Of a stretch of DNA of 64,000 nt, positions 23,079 to 34,140 are shown in pieces; position 1 is the first letter of the stretch; the number at the start of each line of letters is the position of its first letter. The translations under genes and the position numbers were made by a program. The notes beneath the pieces are model-generated. The model was not told the origin of the DNA, made no database searches, and saw only the letters and a program-made list of their open reading frames with translations. The DNA lies in NCBI GenBank assembly GCA_027924585.1, contig BSBM01000711.1, forward strand, positions 10,579,289-10,643,288, read 5' to 3'. Source of the DNA: Larix kaempferi. Lineage: Eukaryota; Streptophyta; Pinopsida; Pinales; Pinaceae.

Positions 23079-23766
23079 TGTAATGACCCTACATTGAGCT
23101 CCATTGGAAATGGTGTGACGGAGGGCACGCCGAGATGCATTACTTAGGATGCATGGTGAGGCCAATGTTTTGGTAACCTTGGTGGTCAACTCATGGTTGT
23201 TGGCCATGAGACAGACATGATGGTGTACTAGCGATTAGGCTCACTAGAAGGAACAAGTATGATGTCGATTCGAGTAGGACGAGACAAACCAACGAGACAT
23301 TGCATACCAGGCTTGACGAAGAATGGTGTGATTGACAATGTGATGTGCAGTGTGTCTACCATGCTAGGACAATAGCTTGATGGATGTAGTGAAGGTATGT
23401 GTCCGGGCGGAGCCAAGACATAACCTTCGGGCACCATTGAGGATTGAGACTAGATGGGTGAGTGCATCGTCATGTGTTGAGCAGTCGGTCGTTCAAGTGT
23501 TGGCTCGGGGGAAGGACAACATTGTTTGATGTTGGCTTGTGATACGATGGACTACATCGCCTACAATGAAATGAGCACTTGGCATTCCACATACTATAAG
23601 ATACCTGGATTAGGTTCGGTCAAGTTAGTTTCAGTGAGACATAGTCTAGGTGATACTTGTGGTTGATGGCCAAACTCAACTAGCAACATGACATGGGTGC
23701 CGCATGATGACTAAACTTTCAAACAATGTGGAATAATCGAGAGAAAAACCAAATCTAACGATTGAC
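23079..23766 (+). repeat. 3' LTR of the TRIM-like element
   Basis: About 688 bp, uninterrupted, starting TGTAATGACCC. It shows the ancestral, unoccupied form of the site where the solo LTR sits in the sister LTR. The expected terminal CA is not preserved. Confidence 0.75.
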
Positions 23767-23879
23767 CCCTCTCCTCTTTACCATTTAAATCTTAAACATT
23801 TTTAGAAAATACACATTCTCCTTTATTACATGTATTCAAATTATATATTAATAAAATATTACTTGATTAACATTATAAC

Positions 23880-24360
23880 TATTTACTTCTTCACATTCAA
23901 TAAGCACTAAATTTTACATAACTAAATTTCATTAAATGTTAAATGACCTCATAGAGAGGGTCCACTTTAAATAAACATTACAAAACTAAATCTCAATCAA
24001 TGTTAAATGACCTTATAGAGAGGGTTTATTGTAGATTTTTTAATGATATTAAATTATAATAATAATAAAATGCTACATATCAATACAAATTTATAACCTC
24101 CTAAATGTTCGCGACCGAGAACTATTTCCTTCTCACATTCAATAAGCACCGAATTTTATATAACCAAATCTGAATTTTACATAACTAAATCTCATTAAAT
24201 GTTAAATGACGTGATAGCGAGGGTCCACTTTTTATTTTTCAAGGATATTAAATTACTCGTTAATTGTAAAATAATTATACATATTAATACAAATTTGTAA
24301 TTGCGAAATTTTCTCGACCTAGTGGTCTAGAAACATCCTTTTGGTAGGATTTTAATAGAT
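23880..24360 (+). repeat. Dispersed repeat family X, copy 1 with partial tandem copy
   Basis: The segment TTTTACATAACTAAATCTCA through GTTAAATGA and GAGGGTCCACTTT occurs at about 23,910-23,970 and again at 24,172-24,230. The longer unit 24,058-24,360 (ACCTCCTAAATGTTCGCGACCG to TTTTGGTAGGATTTTAATAG) is closely related to 50,850-51,145. It has no ORF. It is probably an unclassified non-coding repeat or old LTR. Confidence 0.7.
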
Positions 24361-27092
24361 TGTCAAGATCACGTGTTTTCATAGGATTTTGCACTACCTT
24401 AATAGATAAAGTAGTGTAAGATAAAATATAATCAAAACGGTCCGCTTTTTCAGCGATTTTGAGATAAAAACCGATTAAATTTCTCGCTGGAAATAGGAAG
24501 ACGTCTAGTACTCGTCTCTGTTATTTGTACGGCTTTGTAGTAGTTTTTAATTTACTAAAAGTTTAAAGTTTGTTGTTTATTTTTTAAAAAGGTATGGGTA
24601 GATTATTTATGAATATAATCTATATTTTTATATTAATTTATTGTAATTTAGGTGGTTGGGAGAAATGATTGTTTCCCTCTCTAATTTGGTTCAATTTTTT
24701 TATTTATATAAACATTTTAAAATAATATAATATTAATAATAATAAATATTTTAATATTTATTTTAATTAAAAAAATTAAAATATCTAAATTAATATGAGT
24801 TACTTTTTAAAGTATATCTTTAAATTTAATTTTTATTCCTTTCTATTTTCATATTTGTTTGAGCTTTCAATAACCAAAATCTCAGGTCACTAATTTTCTA
24901 CATAAATTTTATATTTGATGACTACTTTGTTAAATAAATTACATGCTTTTATACATTTTTTCCAAATGTATATAAATATATATCCAAAACTAATTTTCTA
25001 AATAAATTGTATGCTTAATAAGTAATTTGCTACATAAATTATAATATGTTTTATGTATATATTTTTCCCAACATGTATATAGATATATAATAAAAAATAA
25101 TCAAAATGCTCACCACATAATTATCTTTATCTTATTAACTCTTTTGCACTTGAGTTGGTAAGTTTTACACCATAATTTCAAATTCAGATAGAGTTGTGGT
25201 GTGTGCCTTTTTCCTTATATTTAAAACTTGAAATATGATGGATTCATGTACCACTTATATTTAAAACTTAAATACCATGGATTCATGTACCACTTATATT
25301 GTTTTACTTAATTGTATTTTTAGTGATATTTGGGACAATGACATGACATGGTGGAAGACTTCCAAATGATGTGGATTCATGTACCACCCTTTGATATTTT
25401 TGATTGTTTTACTTAATTGTATTTTTAGTGATATTTGGGACAATGGCATGACATGGTGGAAGACTTCCAAATGATGTGGTTAATGTGATGAACATAAATT
25501 TATAATGAACAAAAGAAGAATATCATATTCACTTTGTAATGCGTGAGTTTTTAAGGTTGATTAGGATGTTGTGAATAGTTAATTTAGTGTACATTTTAGT
25601 GAATCGAGACAATTTAATCAATTTGATGAAAATTACAAACGTAAATAATTTGATATGCATAAATGGAGGTCAATTTGGATTAGCAATACAAACCGCTATA
25701 GATATAGAATTTCACTTATTTTAGAAGGATACTTTTACAAATTTTGGTGTGCATTTGTATGATACAAAGTTCTACCATGTTTTAAAAAACTTGGAATTGG
25801 TGAGAAATTAATGCAAGTTTTCCATCCTATGTAACTTTTTGTAAATGGGTTGTAAATATGAATCTTTTGAATAAACAAAGGGCCTTTGGCTTTCTCTTTG
25901 AGTTGTGTTTTTCTAGAGTTTATATTATCCTATCCAAAATCCTATTCATTGGCTCACTGATTCTAATGAGGGCTCATTGACTATAATGAGGGTCGAGGTC
26001 ATTGACCATTGACTTGATAAAGTTCCAAAGAATGTTATTGAAGGTCTTTGTTGTAAACTTTTTTTTATAACAAACTATGTGTGTGAATGGTTTGTTTAAA
26101 TTAATGGACTTACAATTTTGTGGTTTTCTATGAGTGCTTTTGTTATGTGAATTTTATCTATAGCCCATAGGTGTTACATCACATATTTATGTGAGTGAAA
26201 TCTAATGATGGTCTCTCTTGATGCATTAGTGACAATGAAGATATTAAAAACAACAATTTTTTTCACTTGGAGGGATGATTCATGGTACTTTTACAACTAA
26301 TTGGAATATGACATAAGAAGATGAAATGTAGGAAATCAAATAATTAACTCTTAAAATATATAAAAAAAATTATGGAATTTTTTTATTATGATGTGAAATT
26401 CAAGTTTTTAAAACATGTTATGTTACTTTTCCTACCAATTATAAAACATATGTTCTCATTAGAGTGGGTGTTGAGTACCTAATAGGATTTCTATATATCT
26501 TATTAATTTCAATAGAACTTATCTTGCAAGTGCATTTTACTATCAACCGAAGGATTGTACATGCTTGCAAAGTATCATGCAAAATATATTCAGGTATTAA
26601 GAAGCAATTAAGATTCTAAATGTTAACATGCTACTTATTGTCTACCAAGGAATCAAATTCTAATTCTAATAAAGTAAAGCTAAACTAAGTTACAATAAAT
26701 TAAGAAATTTAACCATGAAATCAAAGAACATGCAACCACACTCTAAGTCCCATCTAAAGGATTAGTAGCACATAAGTTCATTGGTACATATGACGATTTA
26801 TAGCAAGTAAATCATGAACAAAATATGAAAATGAAACTAAAAACAAGTGTTGTGGAGACATAATTGATATATAAATGATACTAAACTAAACTAGACTATT
26901 AAGCAAGAAAGCAACAACATAACACTTGTCTCTTCAGAGTGGACCCTTTCTCTATAAAGAAGAGCACTGAGGGAACTTCAATAGCTAAACTCTCAACTCA
27001 CAATAACATTTCGAACTTAGAAATTCATATAGAGAATAAACTGGAATATAATTTTCTTTATCTGCCTTTTAGCTTGCAATACCATAAAGTCT
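24361..27092. other. AT-rich intergenic DNA with one tandem duplication
   Basis: No gene. At 25,298-25,480 a unit ATTGTTTTACTTAATTGTAT through GGTGGAAGACTTCCAAATGA occurs twice with a 105-bp period. The phrase GGATTCATGTACCAC occurs three times nearby (about 25,231, 25,279 and 25,373). About 24,706-24,845 resembles the very end of the window (63,863 onward), a weak dispersed repeat. Confidence 0.55.
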
Positions 27093-29405
27093 GAGCTAGA
27101 GGAGTCTTGGGATGGGTGAACTCCCAAGAAGTCATAGTTCTCGAGTCTAATCCCCATAAGTGATGATTAATGTTATGTGATCCATTTCGCTAATCTCAAT
27201 CCCACTTCTTCACCCCTGTGAGCATCACCTAATGCAATGAGTGCTAAGTGGACTATTCAAGACCATGAGAAATTCTTCAGTTGCAACTATACTCATAAGA
27301 TATGGGTCATATATTAATGACTTATACTATGTAGATCATCTAAAAAATAATGATATATCACATGTTGGACTGCGAAAACCCCTATACTTAAATAAAAAGA
27401 ATTAAGAAAGCTCTAACAAAATAGTTCATAAGGAACAATACCTACCAAGGTTTTGCAAGTGAGGTAGCAAGCTAAGTGGGCTTTATTGTGGGGAAAAATC
27501 CATAATTAAATGATCTTGATCCAAAGGAGTCATGGGATGAGTGACCTCTCGAGAAGTCTTGGTTACCGAGTGCAAGCCCCATAAGTGATGATTGATGCTA
27601 TGTGATATATGTAACACTCCAATTTTGACCTTTGGAATTATTGGCTTAATGTGTCAATATTGTAAATATGCAGTCTAAGGTTTCTAGCGTGGAGCTCAAG
27701 CCCAAGGCCCCGCTAGCGAATGCATGGCTTGTAAAAGAAAGCATTTTATATTTTGTGATCCATGTGTTAGTAAACCATGGAAATTTTAAAATCATGTAAA
27801 TATTTATAATGCAAATAAAATTCTAAGAGTTGGCTATGGAAGCAACTAAAAAAGAGGGGCTTGAATGTATCCACTAGGGAGAGGTGAGGGGTTGGGGGAT
27901 TTAATCCCTTGTTTCCAAGTGTCATTTTGAGAACCCACCTTGACATTTAATTCTATTAGGAAGAGGCAGTTGATAAATTAACTCATTAAATTAATGGAGC
28001 ATGGGAAGCTCATAAATTCGTATCATGGGTCATGGGCTCACTTTACTTGTCCCAGAAGTTAATTTCATAATGGAACTTTGTTTTTTCCTTCATCCCCATT
28101 CCATTGTTGAACAACTAGAAATTAATTCTCCACCATTATGCATTCCCATCAGTGAAGAATTGCAGAAATCGTAACCAGGAAAGAAGCCACGATTTACAGT
28201 GCCAAAAATGCCCAGAATTTGTTGTGAGCAGTGAAATCTAATGGGGAATCCATAGACATAAACCCTGGGGAAATTTTGAGAGTGTAAAATTCCCAAAAAT
28301 CCATAGGAAGACTCAGATTTCGATATTGGGAAATTCAATTCCGTTTTGAGAGTCACCTGGCCAAAATTCGGAAAAATCCAAGAGTGGATTGAATTGGGAG
28401 AGAGATCAGAGGTCGAAATTGCTTAATAAATCTAGTGAGGAAAGAATCTTTGTGGATCTAGCATATTTGACCTTTCTATGCCCACCCTAAAGAGCACTGG
28501 AGGGAAGGGACGCCTAAGGGACTATGTAGCATAGAAGGGGACCTTCCTTGTGTTGGGTGTGGTAGGTATTGTGGGTGCCAAGGATGTCTAAGATCAGTTG
28601 AGATGGTTGTAGATCTGTAGTTGAGCTCACTGGATTAGCATTCTCCTTCCCTACTTCCCTACATGCTTAACAAACCCATCTATGTGCTAGCTTAGCATGA
28701 GTGACTGTGACTATGGCAGTGAGTGAGCCTGAGTAGTTCTTCCTTAGTTGATACATAGCCCATCTCGGGGGTGGTCGCTCAGCTGAAATAATATAGGCTA
28801 TACAAAGATCTATGGTTGGTTTGAATGTTGCTCTTCCATGGCTAGTTGCTTGGACAACTCCAATTAAAGATAAGTGTTTACTGTTTATTTATGATAAATT
28901 TATGTGTTATGAATGACTATTTGCTTACATCCAATTGAATGAAATGACCCAATTTGATTTGTCAAAATTGAATGCCTACAAATAGCAAAAGATGAATTTA
29001 TCTTTGTGCATGGTTTTATTGTTGTGCATGTGATGAGCATACTGGTATATGCAGGTTATGTCATGTGTGTGTGTAATTGATTTAATTTCCACTTCGTATC
29101 TTTAATATGCATTGCACACACATTTAAATGTTACTGAATTTCATAGTATGGCCTTAGAGGCAAATTTTAGCACCTTGTACACCTGTCATGTTCCCTCTGT
29201 TGGTTGGTTTCATGGGAGGCAACATGACAATATATTTTTCTTATCTCAATCCCACTTCTTCACCCTTTTGAGCATCAACCGATGCAATGAGTGCTAAGTC
29301 GACTATTCAAAAATCTGATAAATTGGTTAGTTGCAACTATATTCATGGGGTATGGGTCATCGCTTATTAACTTACAATACACAACTAATCCCCAAAATAA
29401 TGATG
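27093..29405 (+). repeat. Tandem duplication of about 425-bp spacing, second unit split by an insertion
   Basis: Unit 1 (27,093-27,390) reads GGAGTCTTGGGATGGGTGA ... CCCCATAAGTGATGATTAAT ... CTCAATCCCACTTCTTCACC ... GCAATGAGTGCTAAG. Unit 2 has the first half at 27,518-27,609 and the second half at 29,235-29,405. The 1.6 kb between them is the solo LTR listed next. The units are diverged and non-coding. Their origin is unknown; they may be an older LTR or leader sequence. Confidence 0.75.
27610..29229 (+). mobile_element. Solo LTR, 1620 bp, perfect 5-bp TSD
   Basis: The segment begins TGTAACACTCC and ends CAACATGACA, with standard TG...CA ends. It is flanked on both sides by ATATA (27605-27609 and 29230-29234). 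It interrupts unit 2 of the tandem duplication exactly where unit 1 is continuous, so the insertion is shown independently by an empty-site comparison. TGTAACAC-type starts are common in plant Gypsy LTRs, so Gypsy is the likely class. There are no coding domains. Short ORFs inside (28,090-28,356 minus; 29,112-29,297 plus) are chance. Confidence 0.85.
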
Positions 29406-30289
29406 TTGTGGGGAAATTGGACACAAGGGTGGACAACCTTCCAACAATGATAGTATCCTTGAGGATGCAGCTATGACCTATTATTTATGTTTCATAATTC
29501 AATAACTAAAAACACAAAATGGCTAAGCAAACTCTTGATTAGAAACAAAAAAATAATAACAAGAAATAAACTAAAATAAAAGAGGTTAAGTTCTAAAACA
29601 AAACAAGATGGAGCAAGAGTGTGACAAGCCATGTTTTTATTTCCCAATGGTCCAACTAAATACAATTCTGTCAATAAGGAAGTGAAAGCTTCAAGGGAAG
29701 CCAACAATATCCCTTAGGAATGCCTTTTTTGTCCACACAATTACAAGATAACTTCAATAGAACAATGGAGAAACCCTTTCCTCTTAGGGCTAAAGAGAAA
29801 GGGATATTTGTGTATGCCAATATGAGTGAGAAATTAGATTGAAAGAAGAGCTCTCAATGTAATTCCAACAACGTAACTTTGCTCTATTTTCTCCTATGGA
29901 ATGCATGCCCATGGATTCCTTTTATAGGCCAAATGGAGGCCAAGAAACATATATATCCATATATGTGAACACTCATTCCTTTGAATTGGTTTCCCAAGTA
30001 CATGAGAGAGGATATTCAATGATCCCAAGCATGTGAGAATTTCCTATTCGAATTTTGGAGCCAAGAGAGCCGTTTTGAGCCTTCAATGTGCTGTGGAAGT
30101 AAGTGGTCCTATTGTTTTGATAGTTGCATGAGTTTTGAGAGAAATTCCGTGCGGGTATGCACAATTAACTATATGGAAGGGTTACGCTACTGGCTTAGAT
30201 TTACAGTGATTTTAATCATTTGATTTTCCATATTGATTGATTTTGGAATTTGTAAACTCAGTTGCTAGATTCTAGATCTGATGAGGATT
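29406..30289. other. Unassigned DNA between repeats
   Basis: AT-rich sequence without a supported gene. By position it could be the inner part of the Gypsy element whose integrase follows, but no pol motif is readable here. Confidence 0.45.
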
Positions 30290-31540
30290 CCTTTAGTGAG
30301 CTACAATCTTTATGTTGATTCCATCAAGCCCCTGATACCTTCTCCTAGGAGACGTCTTGTATTGATGGGGAATTTACACCATTTTACCCCGGTGCCTATC
30401 TCATGAGGAAGCCAGACAAGTTTTCAAGATTGCCACCATGGAGCCTATGGTGGCCACTTGTCAGGACTGGTCACTACCCCAAAAATCCTCTGTTCTAGGT
30501 AATTTCGTCCCTTACTATTTAAATATTGCGTATACGCAGTCAAATTCTTCAAAAAATTATCAAGTCTATTCTTTCAAGACACGAGCACCATCCGCCCCAC
30601 TGCATCTAGTCATCATCGCCAACCCAATTTACAAATGGGGAATTGATTTCATGGAGTATCATGCTGCATTATCCCAAGGTCACAAGTACATCATTGATGA
30701 CATTGATTAGTTCAATAAATGGGTCGACACGATGCCTACCTTTGACTACATCGACATTATAGCCACCCGCTTCTTCTTTAACCACATCATAACACATTTT
30801 GGCGTACCTAAAACAATTGGTCTCAGATAATGAAAAGTACTGCAACAAATTTTTTGAGGAGTTTTCAACCTTATTAGGATTCAAACATGAGTTCTCAACT
30901 TCTTACTACCCTCAAGCCAATGAACAAGTTGAAGTTGTCAACAAAATCATTAAAACCATGCTTCAACAAACAATTAATAAAAACAAATCCAACTGGAATC
31001 ATTTTTTGTTTCTTGCTCTATCGGGATACCATTCACACTAGTTAAGAATTCCATCGGTTTTAATCTTTTTCACCTTGTTCATGGAGTCGAATAAGTCCTC
31101 CCCGTTGAATTCCATATTCCTACCCTCCAATCAGTCATTGAACTATTACCGGATACCCTGGATTTGGAGCAACGAATATTCACCTTGGAACATCTCAATG
31201 AGGAACGTCGAGACTCTTTACAACAAAACGAAGCCATGAAACTTCATTCCAAATCCTACTATGACCTCCATGTCCACCGTTGCACCTTTAGTGGGGCCAA
31301 TTTTGTCCTTGTTTTCAATGGTAAAAAAGACACAAAACTAGGACGTGACAAGTTCATGTCTAAATGGATTGGCCCATACATTGTTAAACAACGCTTTCCC
31401 AAAGGAGCATATGTACTCAGCGATATTAATCGAGTCCTTCTAAATAGCCCTGTCAATGGGCTATACCTAAAAATGTTCTTTCCATGCATGCCTATGCCAT
31501 GTGTTGGGGATCCTTGGGAAGTGTAACCCATGTTACAACC
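30290..31540 (+). pseudogene. Gypsy integrase fragment (zinc finger, core, C-terminal domain)
   Basis: In shifting frames this reads an HHCC-type region (HHGAYGGHLSGLVTTPKIL, with the paired Cys lost), then the integrase core: ANPIYKWGIDFMEYH with the first Asp, LVSDNEKYCNKFF with the second, and TSYYPQANEQVEVVNK with the Glu. The C-terminal domain follows (KWIGPYIVKQRFPKGAYVL, NSPVNGLYLKMFFP). This enzyme would insert element cDNA into the genome. The segment is cut into at least three frames by stops and indels, and no LTR or RT belonging to it is recognisable. It is a 5'-truncated relic and the sequence in which the next elements lie. Confidence 0.85.
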
Positions 31541-32035
31541 AATATACTCTCCTCCACAAATCCGACTGAATTTTGATGCCACACAGAGGCACAAAAAATA
31601 TTTCAATCAAGATATGTTGCAATGATTTCTAGCACCAACAATCTCCATCATGCCACTAGTGGTTTCCACCAAACCGCTCCTCCCATTTTCATGGCCATGC
31701 CACAGGTGTGCTAGTTTCTTGTCAAATATATGCATTGCCAATACTCTTGTCATAATCTATATTACGTTTGGGTATTTGCGTCATGTGTGTGGGATTATCA
31801 TTGAGAAATGACCTCCCATTTTACAACACCAGTGCATGGACTCCAATCAAAGGCATATCATCTTGACTGGCATATAGGCAACGTTCTCCCCTATTTACAT
31901 TGCATTTACCCAGTACTCCCGCTGATAACAATAGGGTCCTCCTTCTCGATCATGACATGCCACCAATTTTTTTATCAATAATAGAATGCTCCCTCATGGA
32001 TGCGCACCATTACAACCCAACTCACATTTTTGGCA
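31541..32035. other. Tail of the Gypsy relic up to the Copia insertion
   Basis: No ORF of note. The sequence ends TTTTTGGCACCCAT where the Copia element begins, and its continuation after that element is only 14 bp long before another LTR starts. Confidence 0.5.
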
Positions 32036-32040
32036 CCCAT
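32036..32040. repeat. TSD of Copia B, left copy
   Basis: CCCAT, repeated at 39396-39400 right after the 3' LTR. Confidence 0.85.
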
Positions 32041-32647
32041 TGTTGATGTATATGTAACTTCGGAATGTATTTCATCTGTGTATTATATATATATTTTTTG
32101 TACCCTTATAAGAGATGTGTCATTCCTCTATAAGGAAGTGTCATCATGTGGATTGACAAATGTCGCAAGTGTGTGTACTTGCCGATGGGTTATTAGACCA
32201 CCTTGTGGGGTCGGCCCCGAATTATATATAATATAATGTGGATGTACCTAGCTAGACAAGTTGGCCCCATAAGGTCACTGGGAAAAAGGTTAGTATAAAT
32301 AGAGATCGGAGATCTCTATTTTACACACTCGGAAAAGTAACTCACTCTCACTCAGAAAGTGGCGCACAAGTGAGGAGGAGTATCATACGCTACTAGGAGA
32401 CTCTCTCAGTGTTATTTGGTTGTACTTTGGTTGAGCCATTCCTCTCTCTATCTCTGAGGAAGTTGTGGGGTTTTTCACCTTAGGGTTTTCCCCACGGAAA
32501 CTCTGTGTCTCTTGTCTCTTATGCTTTTGATTCTTGTGATGCTTGTCATATTGTGATTGTCATGCATTGATATACTGTATATGTTATTCTTTCAGCAAAG
32601 ATCCTAGAGTATTGTGAATTAATGCTCAAAATGCTCCAAATTTAACA
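32041..32647 (+). repeat. 5' LTR of Copia B
   Basis: Starts TGTTGATGTATATG and ends TTTAACA. It contains a TATA box (32294-32302), an inverted GATCGGAGATC-like motif just after it, and a CT-rich R/U5-like end. It matches the 3' LTR throughout. Confidence 0.95.
32294..32302 (+). promoter_or_regulatory. LTR TATA box of Copia B
   Basis: TATAAATAG, a near-consensus plant TATA box, is preserved in the other LTR at 39042-39050. Transcription would start about 30 bp downstream, in the stretch reading TTTTACACACTCGG. Confidence 0.75.
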
Positions 32648-32660
32648 TGGTATCAGAGCT
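32648..32660 (+). promoter_or_regulatory. Primer-binding site of Copia B
   Basis: TGGTATCAGAGCT directly follows the LTR with no spacer and exactly matches the plant initiator-Met tRNA complement. Confidence 0.9.
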
Positions 32661-33221
32661 AACCTGAGAAGAAGACATTTCGCAGTGACAGAAGCTTGAG
32701 TTCGTTGTTTATTGGGTTTATCTCCACAGGTTTTTGATAATTAGTAGAGTAGATTGACTCTACTCATCAAGGCGCATCTATCTGTCCAATCAGAATTCAA
32801 TTTTGAGCATTTTCAGATTTGGCCCTAAAAATTAGGGTTTCCACAAAAATAGGAATTTCTGGAATCTGAAGACACAGCTAGAAGCTCCTTGTAAAAATCG
32901 AAGTTTGGAGCTTTGGATCGATATTTTTGGCTGGGTAGATCTTCGGGAATCTCAAACCCTAATTCAGGGCTCTCGCTAGTGAACCCGGGAGGACAAAAGA
33001 TCAAATCTGAAGGGCAAATCTTTGCTGATCTCAAATTCTGAATACACCAGGCTGATCAGCTCATCAAGGCGCATCTTTCTATCCTTTCAGAAAATTGAAA
33101 TTCACATTTTGAATTTTTAGGGTTTTTTCGACAAACCCTAATCCAGGACCAGATCCAGTTTTCAGCATTTCAAGTGGTAAGATATAAATCTTTTCTATTT
33201 CCATTTGAAGTACTCTTTAAG

Positions 33222-34140
33222 ATGTCTCACCACACCAATCTTGAGGATATGCTTGAAGGAGTTGATAACTTCCGGGCTTGGAAGTATAGGATTGGGTTAA
33301 TCCTCAAAGAGAATGAGTTAGACTCATATGTGAAAGAAGACATCCCTATCCCAGAGGATGAAGAGGCCAAGGTATTGCATAAGAAGAACTTGGTCAAGGC
33401 AAAGAGAAACATTGCTAATTCCATTAAAGATCATCTCATACCCCATGTGTCCTCTCTAAAGACACCCAAGGAGATGTTTGACTCTTTGACCAAGCTATTT
33501 GAAGGGAAGAACATAAATCGGAAGATGACCCTGCGGAACCAATTAAAAGGAGTAAAGTTTCAGAATGGAGAAACCATTCAATCTTATTTTTCAAGGGTCT
33601 CCTAGATCAAGGAACAACTAGAAGCAGTGGATGAAATGGTGGAGAATGGTGAAGTGGTAATGACCACTTTAAATGGCCTACCCAGGTCATGGGATTCCTT
33701 TATCCAAGGAATTTGTGCAAGGAAGAAGTTGATCTCCTTCAGTAGACTACGAGAATAATGCTCACAAGAAGAAGCAAGGCTTGTGGCACGAGAAGAAAAG
33801 ATAGGGAATGAAGATCAAGCTCTCACAGCTCACACCAAGAAAGGGAATTCCAAGAGAGAGCCACCTCACTCCAAGAAATCTTCACATCACTTTAAAGAAA
33901 GAAGAATATGCTTCACCTGTAATGAGAAAGGACATATTGCCATAAATTGTCCCAAGAACAAGAAGGACAACAACAACTCCAACAAGAAGAAGAAGGGCAG
34001 CAAAAGAAGGTTTCATGCTCATGCTACCGAGGATGATGAACCACCCAAGAAGAAGGCTAGGGAAGAAAGTGATGATGACTCATCAAGTGAAGAAGAGTAT
34101 ATTCTAATCTCTGCTCTCACAGGGTTCCATCTCCCATGGG
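33222..34140 (+). pseudogene. Copia B gag (UBN2-type) with zinc knuckle
   Basis: The ATG at 33222 opens MSHHTNLEDMLEGVDNFRAW, the usual start of plant Copia Gag. The UBN2-like core follows (WKYRIGLILKENELDSY, SLKTPKEMFDSLTKLF, NRKMTLRNQLKGVKF), then LNGLPRSWDSF and a zinc knuckle CFTCNEKGHIAINC (about 33,910-33,951). A Lys/Asn-rich and acidic tail ends it. Stops break it at 33603-33605 and 33756-33758. Gag would form the particle and bind RNA. A one-base gain in GGGTTCC near 34,124 moves the frame into that of pol; without it the two would be continuous, as is normal for Copia. Confidence 0.9.

Larger units (their letters stand above)
21642..23766 (+). mobile_element. TRIM-like non-autonomous LTR retroelement, interrupted
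   Basis: Two diverged direct copies of a terminal sequence beginning TGTAACGACCC / TGTAATGACCC lie at 21642-22950 and 23079-23766. They flank only about 128 bp, which hold a primer-site-like TAGTATCAGAGCC just after the first copy and a purine tract GTGGGGGAGA just before the second. That is the layout of an LTR retrotransposon with no coding capacity (TRIM class). The flanks CCTCC on the left and CCTCT near the right end may be a decayed 5-bp TSD. Removing a 607-bp insertion from the left LTR makes the two LTRs nearly equal in length (about 690-700 bp). Movement would have depended on another element's proteins. Confidence 0.8.
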
